Shown here piece after piece: positions 59,541-61,989 of a DNA stretch of 61,989 bases. The stretch is from Novosphingobium panipatense. Its GTDB lineage: Bacteria; Pseudomonadota; Alphaproteobacteria; Sphingomonadales; Sphingomonadaceae. The position numbers and the translations under genes are program-made. The stretch is taken from assembly GCF_002149965.1 (NCBI RefSeq), contig NZ_MSQB01000029.1, positions 1 to 61,989 on the forward strand, written 5' to 3'. Numbering within the stretch: the stretch's first letter is position 1; every line of letters begins with the position of its first letter. Under the pieces are notes generated by a model. It made no database searches, was not told where the DNA came from, and was given only the letters and a program-made list of their open reading frames with translations.

Positions 59541-61862
59541 TCAGTCCACCGCCATGGCCGCCGCGGCCAGCTTTTCGAGGTCGAGATACTGCTCCTTCTC
59601 GACCGAGACCCCGACACCGAAGATCGTGCCGTTCTTGAACTCGCCGGGCGAGCTGTAGTCCTCGCTGACCGCATCGCCGCTGTCGCGCCCGATGCACAGG
59701 CCGTCGCCGGACAGCGTGAACTTGCCCAGCTGGGTCTTCATGTCGCCGGAGTCGACCGCCTGCTCGTTGACGTAGAGCGTGGTCTTGCCCAGCGATTCGC
59801 CGTATTCGCCTGACTTCTCGCGGATGAACTCCATGCCCAGCGAATACTTGCCGGGGACGAGCTTGTCCGACGTGAACTTCTGCTCGGGCTTGATGCCGAG
59901 GAAGTTGTAGACGTAGTGCAGCTTGCCGTCCTTGATGAACAGCGAGTGCCCGCCGAAGCGTGAGCCATGGGCGAAGATCACGCCTTCGGTACTGTCCGTG
60001 ATCTCGACATCGGCGATGATCTTGTAGCTGCGCCCGCGCACGTTGACGGCCACGCCTTCCGGCACCGGCGAAGTGCCGGGATAGTAGACGTAGCGCTCAC
60101 GCGGCGCTTCGGTGGAGGGGCGTTCGGTGCCCAGCACTTCGGCGGCGCTGCGATCGTCGAGCGGGAGCACGTTGTTGGCGTCCGCCTCCTCGAACCAGGC
60201 CTTGATCAGGGCCTCTAGCTTTTCGGGATGCTCCTTGGCCAGGTCGATCGATTCCGAACGGTCCTTGTCGACATGGTAGAGTTCCCAGTCGTCCTGGTCG
60301 AAGTGGCCCTTGCCGGTCAGCGGGGCATGGATCGCGGCGGCCTTCCAACCGTCTTCCCAGATGCCGCGCGTGCCGAGCATGGCGTAGTACTGGCGCTTCT
60401 TACGCGTGGCGCCGTCGGCTTCGAAGTTGTACTTCATCGATACGCCGGACAGCGGATGCTGCTTCACCCCGTGGAAGGTTTCCGGCATCTCGATACCGAT
60501 GCATTCCAGCAGGGTCGGAACCAGATCCACCGCGTGGTGGTATTGGTTGCGCACTTCGCCCTTGGCCTTGATGCCCTTGGGCCAGGAAATGATCATCGGG
60601 CAGGCGGTGCCGCCCGCGTATTCCGAATAGCGCTTGAACATCTTGTACGGCGCCGAGAATGCCGCCGCCCAACCGGTGGGATAGTGGTTGTAGGTTTCCG
60701 GCCCGCCCAACACGTCGAGATACTTGAGGTTCTCTTCGATTGAATCGGGATAGTTGTTGAAGAACTTGTTCTCGTTGACCGAACCGTTCGGCCCGCCTTC
60801 GCCGGAAGCGCCGTTGTCGGAGCAGTAGAGGACGATGGTATTGTCCAGCTGGCCGCTCTGTTCCAGGTAGTCGATCAGGCGTCCGACCTGCACGTCGGTA
60901 TATTCGGACATGCCGGCATAGACTTCGGCCATGCGCGAGAAGAGCTTCTTCTCCTCGGAGCTCAGTTCCTCCCAGGGGCGGACGTAGTCGCCGGGGTTGG
61001 CCTGATCCTCGCGGACGGGGTTGAAGTCTTCCAGCCTGGTGTCGGCGGGCAGCAGGCCCTTCTCGATCATCCGGGGCACCACCCACTTGCGATAGGCGTC
61101 GTAGCCGTCGTCGAACTTGCCCTTGTACTTGTCGGCATATTCCTTGGGCGCGTGGTGCGGTGCGTGGTTGGCGCCGGGGCAGAGCCACATGAACCAGGGC
61201 TTGGACGGGTTGCTGGCCTTCTGGTCGCGGATCATCTGCATGGACTGGTCCACCAGGTCCTTCGACAGGTGATAGCCGTCCTCGGGCAGATAGGGCTGGT
61301 CGATGAACTTGTTGTCCTCGACCAGATCGGGATACCAGTTGTTGGTCTCGCCGCCGAGGAAGCCGTAATAGCGGTCGAAGCCCTTCTGCAGCGGCCATTC
61401 CGACTTCGGCCCACCCGAGCAGATGTCCTGTTCGGGCACGTTGTGGTCCTTGCCCAGCCAGAAGGTGCTGTAGCCGTTGGCCTGGAGAACCTGGCCGATC
61501 GACATGCAGTTTTCAGGCACGCGGCCGCTCCAGCCCGGAAAGCCGTTCGAGGCCTCGGTGATGCAGGACATGCCGTTGAGGTGGTGGTTGCGCCCGGTCA
61601 GGAAGCACGAGCGCGTCGGTGAGCACAGCGCCGTGGTGTGCCACTGCGTGTAGGTCAGCCCGCGATCGGCCAGCTTCTGGAGCGTCGGCATGTTGATGGC
61701 GCCGCCATAGGGCTGCCACGCCGCCTGTCCGGTATCGTCGTAGAGCACGATCAGGACATTGGGCGCTTCCTTCGGCGCGACGGGCGGCAGGAACGGTTCC
61801 CAATCCGCTTTCGAATCCCTGATATCGAGCTTGATGACGCCTTTGAATTCCTTCTGGGACAC
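59541..61862 (-). CDS. Type I sulfatase (arylsulfatase family)
   Basis: About 773 residues from the GTG of VSQKEFKGVIK, preceded by AGGAGA at 8 bases; an in-frame ATG 12 codons earlier lacks such a site. The formylglycine motif is C80 in LCSPTRSCFLTGR (C-x-P-x-R...TGR). Metal-binding YDDTG (41-45) and downstream YCSDNG and HAPHHAP segments match the alkaline phosphatase-like sulfatase fold. A C-terminal domain follows. There is no obvious signal peptide. It hydrolyses sulfate esters after its Cys is converted to formylglycine; no converting enzyme is in the window. The substrate is not determinable. Confidence 0.92.
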   Translation of the reverse strand: MSQKEFKGVIKLDIRDSKADWEPFLPPVAPKEAPNVLIVLYDDTGQAAWQPYGGAINMPTLQKLADRGLTYTQWHTTALCSPTRSCFLTGRNHHLNGMSCITEASNGFPGWSGRVPENCMSIGQVLQANGYSTFWLGKDHNVPEQDICSGGPKSEWPLQKGFDRYYGFLGGETNNWYPDLVEDNKFIDQPYLPEDGYHLSKDLVDQSMQMIRDQKASNPSKPWFMWLCPGANHAPHHAPKEYADKYKGKFDDGYDAYRKWVVPRMIEKGLLPADTRLEDFNPVREDQANPGDYVRPWEELSSEEKKLFSRMAEVYAGMSEYTDVQVGRLIDYLEQSGQLDNTIVLYCSDNGASGEGGPNGSVNENKFFNNYPDSIEENLKYLDVLGGPETYNHYPTGWAAAFSAPYKMFKRYSEYAGGTACPMIISWPKGIKAKGEVRNQYHHAVDLVPTLLECIGIEMPETFHGVKQHPLSGVSMKYNFEADGATRKKRQYYAMLGTRGIWEDGWKAAAIHAPLTGKGHFDQDDWELYHVDKDRSESIDLAKEHPEKLEALIKAWFEEADANNVLPLDDRSAAEVLGTERPSTEAPRERYVYYPGTSPVPEGVAVNVRGRSYKIIADVEITDSTEGVIFAHGSRFGGHSLFIKDGKLHYVYNFLGIKPEQKFTSDKLVPGKYSLGMEFIREKSGEYGESLGKTTLYVNEQAVDSGDMKTQLGKFTLSGDGLCIGRDSGDAVSEDYSSPGEFKNGTIFGVGVSVEKEQYLDLEKLAAAAMAVD

Positions 61863-61989
61863 GGCCGGTCTCCTTTGCGTGGGGGCGTGACGCGCCAAGG
61901 ACGGTTCGGCGGCTCCTGTGGCACGTCACGCTTCTTGGGGTACCGGATCGCCGGATCGAAGCCATCGGGACTCTCCCGAGGAAGGCCGG

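Noticed and set aside
1..61989. tRNA, rRNA, insertion sequences or integrase genes
   Set aside because: I saw no cloverleaf-like sequences, rRNA signatures, transposase motifs or terminal inverted repeats, though a dedicated search would be more reliable than reading.

Overview
The window looks like part of a large, GC-rich plasmid (megaplasmid or chromid) of a sphingomonad, most like Novosphingobium. The reasons are a parA-parB-repA backbone in which ParA carries an N-terminal DNA-binding segment and RepA is of the RPA type, dense alphaproteobacterial GC-rich coding, a Caulobacter-type Tad/Cpa pilus cluster, and sphingomonad-style copAB copper genes. I see no rRNA, tRNA, CRISPR array, transposase or prophage. 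The genus is an inference; the plasmid nature is well supported.

Layout. 0.1-2.8 kb: an unknown gene and a divergent Lrp/AsnC regulator plus leucine/phenylalanine/valine dehydrogenase pair. 2.8-9.6 kb: signalling genes (receiver-GGDEF protein, hybrid histidine kinase, membrane GGDEF enzyme, receiver-winged-helix regulator). 9.6-19.9 kb: a complete leftward Tad pilus operon (cpaB, cpaC, tadZ, tadA, tadB, tadC, tadD, tadG, flp, tadE, cpaA-like). The 53-residue Flp pilin is easily missed, and the prepilin peptidase appears to lack both catalytic aspartates. 20.5-25.8 kb: more signalling, with two related histidine kinases overlapping tail to tail, a lone receiver, a PilZ-XRE fusion and a degenerate GGDEF-EAL protein. 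25.9-29.9 kb: two tandem collagen-like lipoproteins. 30.3-33.8 kb: an orphan ParB, an Fe(II)/2-oxoglutarate dioxygenase and an orphan TpsB transporter. 34.4-35.5 kb: a third GGDEF protein. 35.7-41.1 kb: the plasmid core with parA, parB, three parS-like palindromes, repA and an iteron array. 41.1-42.3 kb: an unknown winged-helix protein. 42.4-47.0 kb: copper resistance (copC-like, copA, copB) with a CnrY/CnrX/CnrH-like anti-sigma, sensor and sigma set. 47.1-59.4 kb: a 3519-residue TpsA adhesin with about 31 MBG/YDG repeats, and its TpsB, which carries a one-base frameshift. 59.5-61.9 kb: a sulfatase.

How the parts fit. Much of the window concerns attachment and surface life: Tad pili, two collagen-like lipoproteins, a giant two-partner adhesin and an extra TpsB, mixed with c-di-GMP genes (three GGDEF proteins with intact motifs, one degenerate EAL protein, one PilZ-DNA-binding fusion). 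The most testable ideas are: (1) the PilZ-XRE protein links c-di-GMP directly to transcription of nearby surface genes; (2) the dioxygenase hydroxylates proline in the collagen-like proteins; (3) a CnrX-type sensor, whose five metal ligands are spaced as in CnrX, controls copper genes; (4) the intact orphan TpsB could serve the giant TpsA whose own TpsB is frameshifted; (5) the 18-bp TGTTTC...GAAACA palindromes are the plasmid centromere.
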